Of a stretch of 64,000 bases of DNA, positions 53,400 to 62,113 are shown piece by piece; position 1 is the first letter of the stretch, and each line of letters opens with the position of its first letter. Position numbers and translations under genes: made by a program. This DNA is from Mucilaginibacter boryungensis (GTDB lineage: Bacteria; Bacteroidota; Bacteroidia; Sphingobacteriales; Sphingobacteriaceae), in contig NZ_JADFFM010000001.1 of NCBI RefSeq assembly GCF_015221995.1, positions 2,542,001 through 2,606,000 on the forward strand, in the 5' to 3' direction. The notes under the pieces are model-generated. The model was not told where the DNA came from. It worked only from the letters and a program-made list of their open reading frames with translations, and did not search any database.

Positions 53400-53822
53400 T
53401 TAACCAGGATATTGTTGCCTGGTGTGGGCTGCCCCTGTGGTAATAATGTTTTCCAGTACCCCCATATCTACATCGGCCAGTTTTTTAACGTACAGGCAGC
53501 CTTTAGCAGCTTTGTGCCTACCCAATTTGGCCAGCAGGGCATCCTGACCCGGCGCGCCTAACTTTACATACAGGCTAATGTTTGCCGCACGCGGCGAGAA
53601 CCCCACCAGGCACATATCGCCTTCGCGACCGCTATCGTATTTATAATGGTATTTATCAAAGCCTATAATAGCCGTACCCCACATGGTGGCCGGCTGGCCG
53701 GTTACTTTTTCCATTAGTGCTATCAGCGTATCGCAATCTTTGCGCAGCGCTGCGTCTGATACTTTTGTATCAAGAAATTTGTTGACGGAATCTTTGGTTT
53801 CCAGGGTTTTGTTTTCGGCCAT
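53400..53822 (-). CDS. DUF1801 family protein
   Basis: A 140-aa cytoplasmic protein with the DUF1801 pattern: helix LETKDSVNKFLDTKVSDAALRKDC, the core MWGTAIIGFDKYHYKYDSG, and the ending LGRHKAAKGCLYVKKLADVDMGVLENII. The family is related in fold to YdeI; function is not established. It is upstream of tRNA-Gln on the same strand and divergent from the SGNH esterase over 68 bp. Confidence 0.92.
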   Translation of the reverse strand: MAENKTLETKDSVNKFLDTKVSDAALRKDCDTLIALMEKVTGQPATMWGTAIIGFDKYHYKYDSGREGDMCLVGFSPRAANISLYVKLGAPGQDALLAKLGRHKAAKGCLYVKKLADVDMGVLENIITTGAAHTRQQYPG

Positions 53823-53890
53823 AGTGAAATATGAATTAGGTATGATAAATATACAAAAACAATATAAGCCGCGCAGCTATTTAATGGCTA

Positions 53891-54451
53891 ATGAAAACCA
53901 TTTTGTTTTTCGGCGATAGCCTGACCGTCGGGTATGGTCTCGGTTCTGTTAATACCGAATCATTCCCTGCGCTGATAGACCAACGGATCATGACCGAAGG
54001 CCTTTCATACCGGGTAATCAACGCCGGTGTAAGTGGCGACACCAGCTCGGGTGGCTTAAACCGTCTGGATTATTGGCTTAGCCGGCCTATTGATGTTTTT
54101 GTGCTGGAACTGGGCATCAACGATCTTACCCGCCGCATACCGCCGTCTATTACCTATCAAAACCTAGAAGCTATTGTTAAAAAGGTTTTGGCTAAGTATC
54201 CTAACGTAAAACTTGCGCTAATGGGCATGGAACTTCCAAGGTTCATCCCTGGTGCTATGATCACCGAGTTCAGGGCTATTTACAAGCGGCTGGCCGATAC
54301 TTATCAGATGGCGTTTGTGCCCTTCTTTTTGCAGGGTGTAGCCGGGATTGGCAACCTTAATTTGCGAGATGGCATACACCCCAACGCTACAGATTACCGC
54401 ACAATTGCCAATAACGTCTGGCCCGTTTTAAGGCCCTTGCTGGACGGTTAA
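53891..54451 (+). CDS. SGNH/GDSL hydrolase (TesA-like esterase)
   Basis: A 186-aa esterase or lysophospholipase-type hydrolase. Block I FFGDSLTVGYG places the nucleophile at Ser10, block II has Gly in NAGVSGDTS (44-52), block III Asn in GIND (75-78) and block V DGIHP with Asp160 and His163. No signal peptide is visible, unlike periplasmic TesA, so it may act in the cytoplasm. The family motif ELGINDLTRRIPP is typical of arylesterases. Single gene, divergent from the DUF1801 gene. Confidence 0.94.
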   Translation: MKTILFFGDSLTVGYGLGSVNTESFPALIDQRIMTEGLSYRVINAGVSGDTSSGGLNRLDYWLSRPIDVFVLELGINDLTRRIPPSITYQNLEAIVKKVLAKYPNVKLALMGMELPRFIPGAMITEFRAIYKRLADTYQMAFVPFFLQGVAGIGNLNLRDGIHPNATDYRTIANNVWPVLRPLLDG

Positions 54452-54615
54452 TGTCACCGCAAAAAAATATTTTCACTAATAGGCACCCAACTATTGTTTT
54501 GTAACGTAATTGTTAATAATTTCATCTAAATTTCATCCTGAGGCGCAACAATAACTGCCCAAAGGTTGCCGTTGTAACATTGTTTGATTGTTCATTTAGG
54601 TAAACGAGAAAAGAT

Positions 54616-54990
54616 ATGGAGAAACTGAATGACCCCAAAAGTATCCTGGCTCATTTGCAGCAACTATTGCAGCAGATAAAGCGCCTGGGTACATTTACCT
54701 ACAGCGAAAGCAACGCCTTCGCATTAACCCTGTTAAACCGTAAACGCCAGGAGTTAGAGGACCACCTGGTAAAGGTAGTCCCTGAAGTGGCCCCACCTAT
54801 TCAGCAAATTCACCAAAGCCGAACGATGAAAGCCATACTGCTTTGTTATCACCCTGTTCAGCGCAAGTTAAAAGCTATTGATCGTAGCCTTGAAACTTAC
54901 TATCGTGATGGCTTGGCCGGCTTACAAAAAGAAGTAGAAGCATTAATTGCTTTAATTACTTCACCTATCCTGAAAATACAGGTATCCTGA
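54616..54990 (+). CDS. Hypothetical helical protein
   Basis: A 124-aa protein, almost entirely alpha-helical by sequence (SILAHLQQLLQQIKRLGTF, LLNRKRQELEDHLVKVV, LKAIDRSLETYYRDGLAGL), with no signal or membrane segment. Not a recognised family. The upstream 165 bp hold the promoter, unresolved. It lies between the esterase and the small-RNA locus. Confidence 0.6.
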   Translation: MEKLNDPKSILAHLQQLLQQIKRLGTFTYSESNAFALTLLNRKRQELEDHLVKVVPEVAPPIQQIHQSRTMKAILLCYHPVQRKLKAIDRSLETYYRDGLAGLQKEVEALIALITSPILKIQVS

Positions 54991-55088
54991 TTTAGCAATG
55001 TCAAAAAGTGCTTGTCAAATATCATTTAAGCATGTTTTTGGTCGCAAACTTATTTAAATGTTAACATTTTGTTAAATTATATAAAAAG

Positions 55089-55120
55089 TTTGCTAAAAGT
55101 GTAAAAGTGACATATATTTG
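55089..55120 (+). promoter_or_regulatory. Consensus Bacteroidota promoter
   Basis: TTTG (55089-55092), a 20-bp spacer and TATATTTG (55113-55120) match TTTG-N19-21-TAnnTTTG exactly. No gene with a start codon follows on this strand; the transcript runs to a hairpin about 75 bases on. The predicted start site is near 55127. Confidence 0.65.
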
Positions 55121-55126
55121 TGCCAT

Positions 55127-55206
55127 ACTTTTTAAATAAAGTCTCTCACACATAAGGTTTATAATTGGTTAGTAAAGGCCCCTGCTCATCAGGGGCCTTA
55201 CTTGTT
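55127..55206 (+). ncRNA. Candidate small RNA
   Basis: A transcript from the promoter at 55089-55120 would start near 55127 and end at a perfect 10-bp GC-rich stem (AAGGCCCCTG, 55175-55184, with CAGGGGCCTT, 55190-55199, loop CTCAT) followed by ACTTGTTT, a moderate T-rich tail. No ATG lies in the interval, so it looks like an untranslated RNA of about 75-80 nt. The target is unknown. It could instead be a read-through leader, but the next gene is on the opposite strand. Confidence 0.45.
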
Positions 55207-55229
55207 TAAGGCCTGTAGCACCAAACAAT

Positions 55230-55265
55230 AAAAAAGGCCACCTGATATCGCTATCAAACGGCCTT
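55230..55265 (-). terminator. Terminator of the RND efflux operon
   Basis: On the minus strand AAGGCC-g-TTTGATA-gcga-TATCA-ggt-GGCCTTTTTT forms a stem with an internal TGATA/TATCA pairing and ends in a T run (plus-strand A run 55229-55235). It follows the RND permease stop by 26 bp. Confidence 0.8.
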
Positions 55266-55290
55266 GCTGATTTTTGGGGATCAGATATCT

Positions 55291-58200
55291 TTAAGCTTCA
55301 GCTAATTCAGCCTCTGCTATTTCCTTCTTTTCTTTTTTACCGAATAGACGGTTTTTCAGGTTTACCCTGATCAGGTACATACATGGTACTAATATTAGGG
55401 TAATGATAGTAGCGAAACCAAGACCGAAGATCATGGTCCAGGCCAGCGGGCCCCAGAATGCTACGTTATCGCCACCAAAGTGAATGTGTGGTGCAAAGTG
55501 CGCAAACATCTCCACAAAATCGATATTGAAGCCTACGGCCAGTGGTAATAAGCCTAATATAGCTGCGGTAGCGGTTAGCAACACCGGCGTCATACGGGTA
55601 TGGCCGGCTTCCACAACAGCGTCGTGCACACTTACCCCCTGCTCTATCAGCATATCGGTAAATTCAACCAGTAATATACCGTTACGTACCACAACCCCGG
55701 CTAAGGCAATAATACCTATACCGGTCATTACAATGGTCATGGTCATGCCGCAAAGGCTGATACCCAAAAGCACGCCGATGATGCTAAGCACAATCTCAGA
55801 AATAATGATCAGCGTTTTACCTATCGAGTTAAACTGGATCATCAATATGATTAAAATTAAACCCGCAGATGTTAGCAAAGCGCCGCCCAAAAACGTCGCC
55901 GCTTCCTTCTGGTCTTCCTGGCCACCACCCTGCCTGATGATCACATCATCCGACTTTTTAAAGTTTTTGATGGCTGCTAATATTGCGGCGTTTACATCAT
56001 TAGGGTTATAAGGTTTAATAACACTTGATCCTAAGGTTAATACCCGGCGCTGTTGCTTGTGTTTAATGTTGCTATAAGTATTTGTATAACGAACATCGGT
56101 AAAAGCCGAGATTGGCACCTGGCGAATTGCACCGCCTGTGGCCATATCGCGATAGGTGATCTTCAAATTTCGCAACTCATCAATATTACTGCGCTGGCTT
56201 TCTAATGCCCTCACTTTAATTTGATAGTCATCTTCTTTAGTATTCCGGTAATCACCAGCCTTGGCGCCAAATATAGCAGTACCCAGTGTTTGGGTGATCT
56301 GGCCGCTGCTGATACCTTCGCGGTTAGCGCGTTCACGGTCTATATCAAATACAACTTCCGGCTTATCGCTTTGCACATCGGCCACCAGGTTCTCAATACC
56401 CGGGATGTTTTGTTTGGCCAGGTAGTTTTTCAACCGGTTGCCGGTAGCTACCAGGGTGTCTACATTGTCGCCAATAATTTCAATACTGATATCTTTTTGT
56501 ACCGGCGGGCCGCCATTTTCCTGCGCTACCGATATTTTCGCGCCAGGCACGCCTTGCACGGCAGCACGGATGTTTTGCAATATCTTTTTAGTGTCCTTAC
56601 CGTGGCGTTTACCAAATTCAACAAAGGCCACGGTTACTTTACCCTTATTCTCGTAGTCGCCCTGGTCCTCATCAGTAGGGTCGGTTACACCTTTGGTTAC
56701 GTTTGATATTACTGATGATACGATATCTTTATCGGGTTCAACAACTTTGGCTACGCGCTGCTCAAGCTTGCGGGTTACCTCATTTGTTGTAGCCTGGTCG
56801 GTACCAATAGGCATGGCTATGTATACATAAGCAAAGTTAGGGTCGCCCGATGGGAAAAATACAGGCGTTTTGCCCAAAAACATGGTACATAAAATAGAGA
56901 CCACAAAAAGCCCTACTGTACCGCCCAATACCACGCCCGGTCTGTGCACCGCGCGTTCAAGCCATTTGGCATACCACGCCTGGAATTTAGGCCATATGTT
57001 GGTTTGGAACCTGTCTATCACCTTTAACAACACAAAATGGTTTAAAAGATATAATAAGATACATAGCACCAGGAAGTTGCCCATGCCCATGGTCCATTTA
57101 CCGGCAGCAAACATTAAGTAGCTGAATGCGGCTAAGCCTGCTAAAATAAGCGTGGTGCGTTTGGTTTTCTTATCAAAACGCATATGCTCGTGTTCGCCGC
57201 TTACGTGTGGTTTCATAAAATCAACCGCGAACACCGGGTTCATGATATAAGCCACCACTAACGATGCCAGCAAGGTAATGATCAGCGTAATTGGCAGGAA
57301 GAACATGAAGTGCCCTATCAAGCTGTTCCAGAATGCTAATGGAATAAATGGAGCTAAGGTGGTCATGGTACCTGAAAATACAGGAAGGAATACTTCACCA
57401 GCCGCCATTTTTGCCGCTTCTTTAATAGGTACTTTGCCGTTATCAAAAATACGGTGTGTGTTTTCAATTACTACAATCGCATCATCCACCACAATACCCA
57501 AGGCCAGCAGGAACGAGAACAACACGATCATATTCAGTGTGAACCCAATAGCCGGCATCACCAGGAAGGCAATGAAACAAGATAACGGTACCGACAGCGC
57601 TACGAAAATAGCGTTGGTAGTACCCATGAAAAACATCAGGATAACTGTTACCAAAATAAAACCGATAACAATAGTGTTGATCAGGTCATTCAGTGTAGTA
57701 CGTGTTTTGTCTGACTGGTCGCCGGTTACGGTAATGTTTAACCCTTTAGGAAAAACTGTTTTCTGTTTCTGTTTTATCAGTTCATTTATCTTGTCCGAAG
57801 CCTCGATCAGGTTTTCGCCGGCACGTTTACTTACATTTAAGGTAATTACGTTTTTAAAATTCGGCTCGTTAGGTGTTTTTAAACGCGCATAGCTTTCCTG
57901 CTCTAAAAACGAATCTTTAACTTCAGCAATATCACGCAGGTACACCGTTTGCCCTTTAGGGTTGCGGATGGCCATGGCTTTCACCTCGTCGGCATTTTTA
58001 AAATCCTGTTTAATGTCGATACTGCGGCGTATACCGTCGGTCTTGATGGTACCGGCAGATGCCAGGATATTCTCGTTACCGATAGCCGTTATAATATCGC
58101 CAAAGCTTATTTGCGCAGCAGCCATCTTGTTCAGATCAACATTTACCTGTATCTCAGGCGTAAGCGCACCTACTTCATCAACTTTCGATATCTCCTTATA

Positions 58201-58725
58201 GCTTTCTATATCATCCTTCAATAAATCGGCATATTCCTTTAATTTCTTAAGGTCGTAATCGCCTGAGATGTTGATATAAAGAATAGGTAAATCGGCAACG
58301 TTAATATCAGATATTACCGACTCTTTTAGGTTGTTATCATTTTGCGGCAAATCCTGTTTGGCTTTATCAACCGCGTCCTTAACATCTATCTTAGCATCTT
58401 TGATGTTAATATTAGCCTGAAATTCCGCTGTAATAATAGATACGTTTTGTACCGAGTTTGAGGTTACCTTTTTTAACCCTTTAAGCGATTTCAGTTGTTT
58501 CTCTATTTGTCTTGTTACCAGGTTTTCCACGTTTTGCGGAGACTGCCCTAACCAGGAAGTAGTAACAAACACTTTTGATTGCGCTATATCCGGAAAGTTC
58601 TCTTTCGGTAAATTATTATAGCTAACCAAGCCCAATACCGTGATCAGAAATACGAGCACGTATATAGCGGTTTTATTATCGATAGCCCAGCTTGAGGGGC
58701 CGAATTCTTTGTGAAGATCTTTCAT
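55291..58725 (-). CDS. RND efflux transporter permease (HAE1-like)
   Basis: Inner-membrane proton-driven exporter of 1144 aa. The N-terminus has the first membrane segment (IYVLVFLITVLGLVSYNNLPKENFPDI) then the porter domain with GQSPQNVENLVTRQIEKQL. The proton-relay Asp pair lies in GIVVDDAIVVIENTHRIF in TM4, near residue 415. The second half repeats the layout, with TM10-12 ending IITLILVPCMYLIRV. The tail is basic and then acidic (KKEKKEIAEAELAEA). It exports drugs or envelope compounds with the MFP and TolC genes upstream; substrate unknown. The MFP gene ends 25 bp upstream, and a terminator follows. Confidence 0.97.
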   Translation of the reverse strand: MKDLHKEFGPSSWAIDNKTAIYVLVFLITVLGLVSYNNLPKENFPDIAQSKVFVTTSWLGQSPQNVENLVTRQIEKQLKSLKGLKKVTSNSVQNVSIITAEFQANINIKDAKIDVKDAVDKAKQDLPQNDNNLKESVISDINVADLPILYINISGDYDLKKLKEYADLLKDDIESYKEISKVDEVGALTPEIQVNVDLNKMAAAQISFGDIITAIGNENILASAGTIKTDGIRRSIDIKQDFKNADEVKAMAIRNPKGQTVYLRDIAEVKDSFLEQESYARLKTPNEPNFKNVITLNVSKRAGENLIEASDKINELIKQKQKTVFPKGLNITVTGDQSDKTRTTLNDLINTIVIGFILVTVILMFFMGTTNAIFVALSVPLSCFIAFLVMPAIGFTLNMIVLFSFLLALGIVVDDAIVVIENTHRIFDNGKVPIKEAAKMAAGEVFLPVFSGTMTTLAPFIPLAFWNSLIGHFMFFLPITLIITLLASLVVAYIMNPVFAVDFMKPHVSGEHEHMRFDKKTKRTTLILAGLAAFSYLMFAAGKWTMGMGNFLVLCILLYLLNHFVLLKVIDRFQTNIWPKFQAWYAKWLERAVHRPGVVLGGTVGLFVVSILCTMFLGKTPVFFPSGDPNFAYVYIAMPIGTDQATTNEVTRKLEQRVAKVVEPDKDIVSSVISNVTKGVTDPTDEDQGDYENKGKVTVAFVEFGKRHGKDTKKILQNIRAAVQGVPGAKISVAQENGGPPVQKDISIEIIGDNVDTLVATGNRLKNYLAKQNIPGIENLVADVQSDKPEVVFDIDRERANREGISSGQITQTLGTAIFGAKAGDYRNTKEDDYQIKVRALESQRSNIDELRNLKITYRDMATGGAIRQVPISAFTDVRYTNTYSNIKHKQQRRVLTLGSSVIKPYNPNDVNAAILAAIKNFKKSDDVIIRQGGGQEDQKEAATFLGGALLTSAGLILIILMIQFNSIGKTLIIISEIVLSIIGVLLGISLCGMTMTIVMTGIGIIALAGVVVRNGILLVEFTDMLIEQGVSVHDAVVEAGHTRMTPVLLTATAAILGLLPLAVGFNIDFVEMFAHFAPHIHFGGDNVAFWGPLAWTMIFGLGFATIITLILVPCMYLIRVNLKNRLFGKKEKKEIAEAELAEA

Positions 58726-58750
58726 AATGTTCAGATCAAATGTTTAATAA

Positions 58751-59854
58751 TTAATTACCAGACGCTAAAACCTTCACCTTGTCGCCATCTTCAATATCAG
58801 ACGCTCCTTCGGTTATCAATTGGTCCCCCGCTTTTAGCCCCGATAATATTTCGGTTTGGCCGCCGTAGGTCGCACCCGCTTTTACTATTGTTTTTTTAGC
58901 AATACCGTTTGCATTTAAAAACACATAATCGCCGGTCTCCGATTTTTGGATAGCCTTCACAGGGATAACTACAGCATTGTTTTTGGTATAGCTGGCCACG
59001 TTTAAAATAGCGGTCATATTTGGGCGTAGCGTTTTGCGCTGCGGCAATTTAACTTCAATAGCAAAGCTTCTTGAAGTAGGATCGATCACCTTAGCTGCGA
59101 ACGTCACGTTGGTGATTAACGAGTCGTTAGCATCAGGTATCAGCACTTTAACTTTATCGCCCTGGTTAATTGAACCTGAATAGGATTCCGGCACATCGGC
59201 CTTAACTTTTAACAAATCTGCATTAACAATGCGGATACCGGTTTGTCCTGGCATGGCTGCCTGGCCTAATTTAAGGTCCATTTGGTCAACAGTACCATTA
59301 ATCGGCGACTTGATGGTATACATAGCCGATTGTTCGCGCAGGGCGGCTACTTGTTTCAGACCGGCTTCATAATTAGTTTTAGCTTGCAGGAATTGCACCT
59401 CAGTACCAATCTTTTGATCCCACAGGTTTTTCTGGCGCTGATAAACCGTATTGGCCAGGCTTAATTGTGCCTGGGCCTGGGCTATTTGCTGCCTTAGTAC
59501 GCTATTGTCTAATTGTACCAAAACCTGGCCCCTGCCCACATGCTGACCGGCTTTTACATAAATGTTGGTAATAGTACCCTGCATTTGCGGGTAAGCTGTT
59601 ACGTTGTCCTGCGCATCAATTTTACCCTGTATCTGGGCATAATTAGTAAACGTTTGCGTTTTTACTTCGGCGACGCTCACGTCCGTAACTTTTGATGAAT
59701 CGGGCGCAGGGTGTTCGGCTTCTATCTTACCAATCTGGGCAGTAATATCTGCCTGTTGTTTTTTCAGGTCGGCTAATTGCGCTTTATAGTCTTTAGGTTT
59801 TTGACTGCAAGCTGCCAAAGCCATTGCTGCTGATATGTATAATATTTTTTTCAT
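58751..59854 (-). CDS. Efflux RND periplasmic adaptor (MFP/HlyD family)
   Basis: A 367-aa lipoprotein. The frame opens at 59917; ATG 59854 gives MKKILYISAAMALAAC with lipobox Cys16. A coiled coil follows (YKAQLADLKKQQADITAQIGKIEAE), then barrel-sandwich lipoyl half (QGTITNIYVKAGQHVGRGQVL), helical hairpin (LRQQIAQAQAQLSLANTVYQ), second lipoyl half (INGTVDQMDLKLGQAAMPGQ) and beta-barrel (VKADVPESYSGSINQGDKVKVL). It links the RND pump and TolC. The start is 34 bp downstream of the TolC stop. Confidence 0.95.
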   Translation of the reverse strand: MKKILYISAAMALAACSQKPKDYKAQLADLKKQQADITAQIGKIEAEHPAPDSSKVTDVSVAEVKTQTFTNYAQIQGKIDAQDNVTAYPQMQGTITNIYVKAGQHVGRGQVLVQLDNSVLRQQIAQAQAQLSLANTVYQRQKNLWDQKIGTEVQFLQAKTNYEAGLKQVAALREQSAMYTIKSPINGTVDQMDLKLGQAAMPGQTGIRIVNADLLKVKADVPESYSGSINQGDKVKVLIPDANDSLITNVTFAAKVIDPTSRSFAIEVKLPQRKTLRPNMTAILNVASYTKNNAVVIPVKAIQKSETGDYVFLNANGIAKKTIVKAGATYGGQTEILSGLKAGDQLITEGASDIEDGDKVKVLASGN

Positions 59855-59888
59855 GATGTTGTTGTGTTTATGTGTGATCAGGTAAATG

Positions 59889-61250
59889 TTATTTAATGCG
59901 ACCATAAGCCTGGTCAAGGTTAACTTTATTAATTAGCGCATCATACAAAGCTTGTATATATTCGTTATCCGATGTTTCTAAAGCTGTTTGCGCCTGGGTA
60001 ACTTCAAGGCTCGACCCTACGCCCTGGCCATATTTTATTTTGGAAACCCGTAATACTTCGTTAGCTAATGCCTGGTTACGTTTTTGATTGTTAAGCGAGT
60101 TCAAGCTGTTAACAAAACTTACGCGTGCAGCAGTGGCTTGCAGGGTAAGCCCGTTTTTTGCATTGTTTAACATGTTTTGCGATTTTTGCACTTCAAACTG
60201 AGATTGTTTCACTCGTGCATCGCGCTGAAAGCCACTAAAAATAGGTATATTGATATTAAGACCAATATAACTGCTTGGATACATATGGTTGTATAAATAG
60301 CGCGTGTGATTCTCCTGAAATACAGCCGAGTAACCGCCAACTGCTGCAATAGAAGGTAACAGGTCTGCTTTTTTAGCCTTTACATCCAGTTCATTTAGTT
60401 TTTTATTTGTTTCCAATAATTGATACTCTATCCTGTTACGATAAAAGGTAGTATCCACACTATTTTCCAACGCAGCACTTTCCAGGTTAATATCCGACAA
60501 TTTATCAGTCAGCATCAGTTCATCACCTATTGGCATCCCCATTTGAAACTTCAGCATGGCATAATTTAATGTCAGCGCGCGCTGTACATTATCCCGATTG
60601 GTTACCAGATTATTGTATTGCACGTTTAGCCGGTCAACATCTATTTTCTCTACAAAACCCTGCTTGTTTTGCTGAGTGGTTTCATTTACCTGTTGTTTCA
60701 ATTGGTTAATGTTGGCATCAAGCAGTTTTACCTGTTCATTACTTACCAGTACCTGATAATAAGCTTTAGTTACCGCTATATTAGTTTGTATACGCGAACG
60801 GTTTAAATTACGCTCAGATAGTTCTTTGTAAGTTTTTACGGCCTGTAATCCTACTAAAAACGTTCCACTAAACAGTAATTGACTGGCTTGTATAGCATAA
60901 GTATTATTATACTTTACAGCGCCAAAAGGAAACTGGATTAATGGCGCGTTAGGATCAATAGGGGCACCACTTAAAAAGTTAGGGCCTACTGTTGCGGGGG
61001 CTTTTAAAAAATCCTGAAACGATATAGATCCATTCACCTGGGGTAAGCCCTGGCCTTTAGTTTCACGCACTTTTTGATCGGCGCTTAATATATCCAGCTT
61101 AGCATTTTTCACCGAATCCTGGTGTTCATAGGCATAATTAATACAGTCCTGCAAACTAAAGTTATGCGTTTGCTTATTGGGTGGTGCCTGCTGTGCCATG
61201 CCTTTCAGCAAAACAAAGCTGCACATTAATGTTATTGCTATTTTTCTCAT
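59889..61250 (-). CDS. TolC family outer membrane efflux protein
   Basis: A 453-aa outer-membrane channel. The signal peptide is MRKIAITLMCSFVLLKGMAQ. Two outer membrane efflux repeats are visible, starting NFSLQDCINYAYEHQDSV and, in the second, LLETNKKLNELDVKAKKADLLPSIAAVGGYSA, with long helical hairpins (LLDANINQLKQQVNETTQQNKQG) and the end QALYDALINKVNLDQAYGRI. It is 81 bp downstream of the TetR gene and upstream of the MFP gene, so it is the first structural gene of the pump operon. Confidence 0.96.
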   Translation of the reverse strand: MRKIAITLMCSFVLLKGMAQQAPPNKQTHNFSLQDCINYAYEHQDSVKNAKLDILSADQKVRETKGQGLPQVNGSISFQDFLKAPATVGPNFLSGAPIDPNAPLIQFPFGAVKYNNTYAIQASQLLFSGTFLVGLQAVKTYKELSERNLNRSRIQTNIAVTKAYYQVLVSNEQVKLLDANINQLKQQVNETTQQNKQGFVEKIDVDRLNVQYNNLVTNRDNVQRALTLNYAMLKFQMGMPIGDELMLTDKLSDINLESAALENSVDTTFYRNRIEYQLLETNKKLNELDVKAKKADLLPSIAAVGGYSAVFQENHTRYLYNHMYPSSYIGLNINIPIFSGFQRDARVKQSQFEVQKSQNMLNNAKNGLTLQATAARVSFVNSLNSLNNQKRNQALANEVLRVSKIKYGQGVGSSLEVTQAQTALETSDNEYIQALYDALINKVNLDQAYGRIK

Positions 61251-61331
61251 GTAATGTATATATTGTGATGTGTACTATGTTTATTGTTGTAGCAAAACTG
61301 CAACCCGGTTGCGACAACCCTATGTCAGCAG

Positions 61332-61946
61332 TTAATCTTGTTTATTCACATTTTTATATTTTTCTAATAGTTTATATCCTTCAAGCGTACAAATGCCGTA
61401 GTTAAAATGCTCTAAAAACTGCTGCTGCACTGCCCAGGGGCTAAATTCGTGCGGTGGAAAAATAGCCGTGTTAAAACCCATTTCTACCTGGTTCATCCGC
61501 ATGCGTGCTATTACCTTCACATCTATTTCGGGCCTGATGTAGCCTTGTTCTTTCCCTTGTTTAAGCAAGTTTTCCAACGTTTGCAATACTACATTCGATT
61601 TAAATTGCTGCACCAGTTCCCAACCTTCAGGATGATACTTTTGCAGATCGTACATCAGGATAGGATTGGCGCGCGCCGCTATCTCTTCCGAACATTTCAT
61701 CATCTCCAGCAACTGCTCTATCACGTTGTCATATTTCTGCATTATTTCCAGCATTTGCTGTTCGTCCTCGGCCATCCGCTGCTTTACAAGGGCAATTACC
61801 AATTCATTTTTGTCTGTAAAAAACTGGTAGATAGTTTTTTTTGATACAGCCAAATGTTTGGCAATATCATCCATGGTTACGCTTTTAATTCCTGCGCGGA
61901 AAAAAAGCTCCAGGCTACCTGCTAATATTCTTTCTTTTTGACTCAT
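61332..61946 (-). CDS. TetR family repressor of the efflux operon
   Basis: A 204-aa regulator. The N-terminal helix-turn-helix is MSQKERILAGSLELFFRAGIK, then VTMDDIAKHLAVSKKTIYQFFTDKNELVIALV, matching TetR. The C-terminal ligand-binding half is helical and unassigned. It heads the minus-strand operon TetR-TolC-MFP-RND, and the 160 bp upstream carry two palindromes suited to its binding, so it probably represses its own operon and is relieved by pump substrates. Confidence 0.95.
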   Translation of the reverse strand: MSQKERILAGSLELFFRAGIKSVTMDDIAKHLAVSKKTIYQFFTDKNELVIALVKQRMAEDEQQMLEIMQKYDNVIEQLLEMMKCSEEIAARANPILMYDLQKYHPEGWELVQQFKSNVVLQTLENLLKQGKEQGYIRPEIDVKVIARMRMNQVEMGFNTAIFPPHEFSPWAVQQQFLEHFNYGICTLEGYKLLEKYKNVNKQD

Positions 61947-61968
61947 TGACTTACAGGGTCAAAACTAA

Positions 61969-62016
61969 GGAAACATTTTTTGATTTCAAAGTTTCCATGC
62001 AAAATTACATTTTGCA
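61969..62016. promoter_or_regulatory. Palindromic operator candidates for the TetR regulator
   Basis: GGAAACATT...AAAGTTTCC (61969-61996) is an inverted repeat with 8 of 9 pairs. TGCAAAAT-tac-ATTTTGCA (61998-62016) is a perfect 8-bp palindrome with 3-bp spacer. Both lie 22-70 bp upstream of the TetR ATG, between it and purB. The second has the length of a typical TetR operator. The same sites could affect divergent purB. Confidence 0.6.
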
Positions 62017-62083
62017 GACCGAAAGCCGGAAAGTCCGGTAATCCGCAAATTCCTTTTGTCTTTCGGACTTCCTCACTAAAAGT

Positions 62084-62091
62084 TATCTTTG
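62084..62091 (+). promoter_or_regulatory. -7 element of the purB promoter
   Basis: TATCTTTG matches TAnnTTTG exactly and lies 22 bp before the purB ATG, giving a leader of roughly 15 nt. The expected TTTG at -33 is imperfect; the nearest exact TTTG (62055-62058) is 25 bp upstream. Upstream, CCGAAAG (62019-62025) and CTTTCGG (62060-62066) are complementary. Confidence 0.5.
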
Positions 62092-62113
62092 CAAAAACTT
62101 ATCTTTTATCTAT

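Noticed and set aside
57278..57892. 204-residue plus-strand frame opposite the RND permease
   Set aside because: Antisense shadow; Ile/Thr/Lys composition without signal or motif, and the RND gene is unambiguous.
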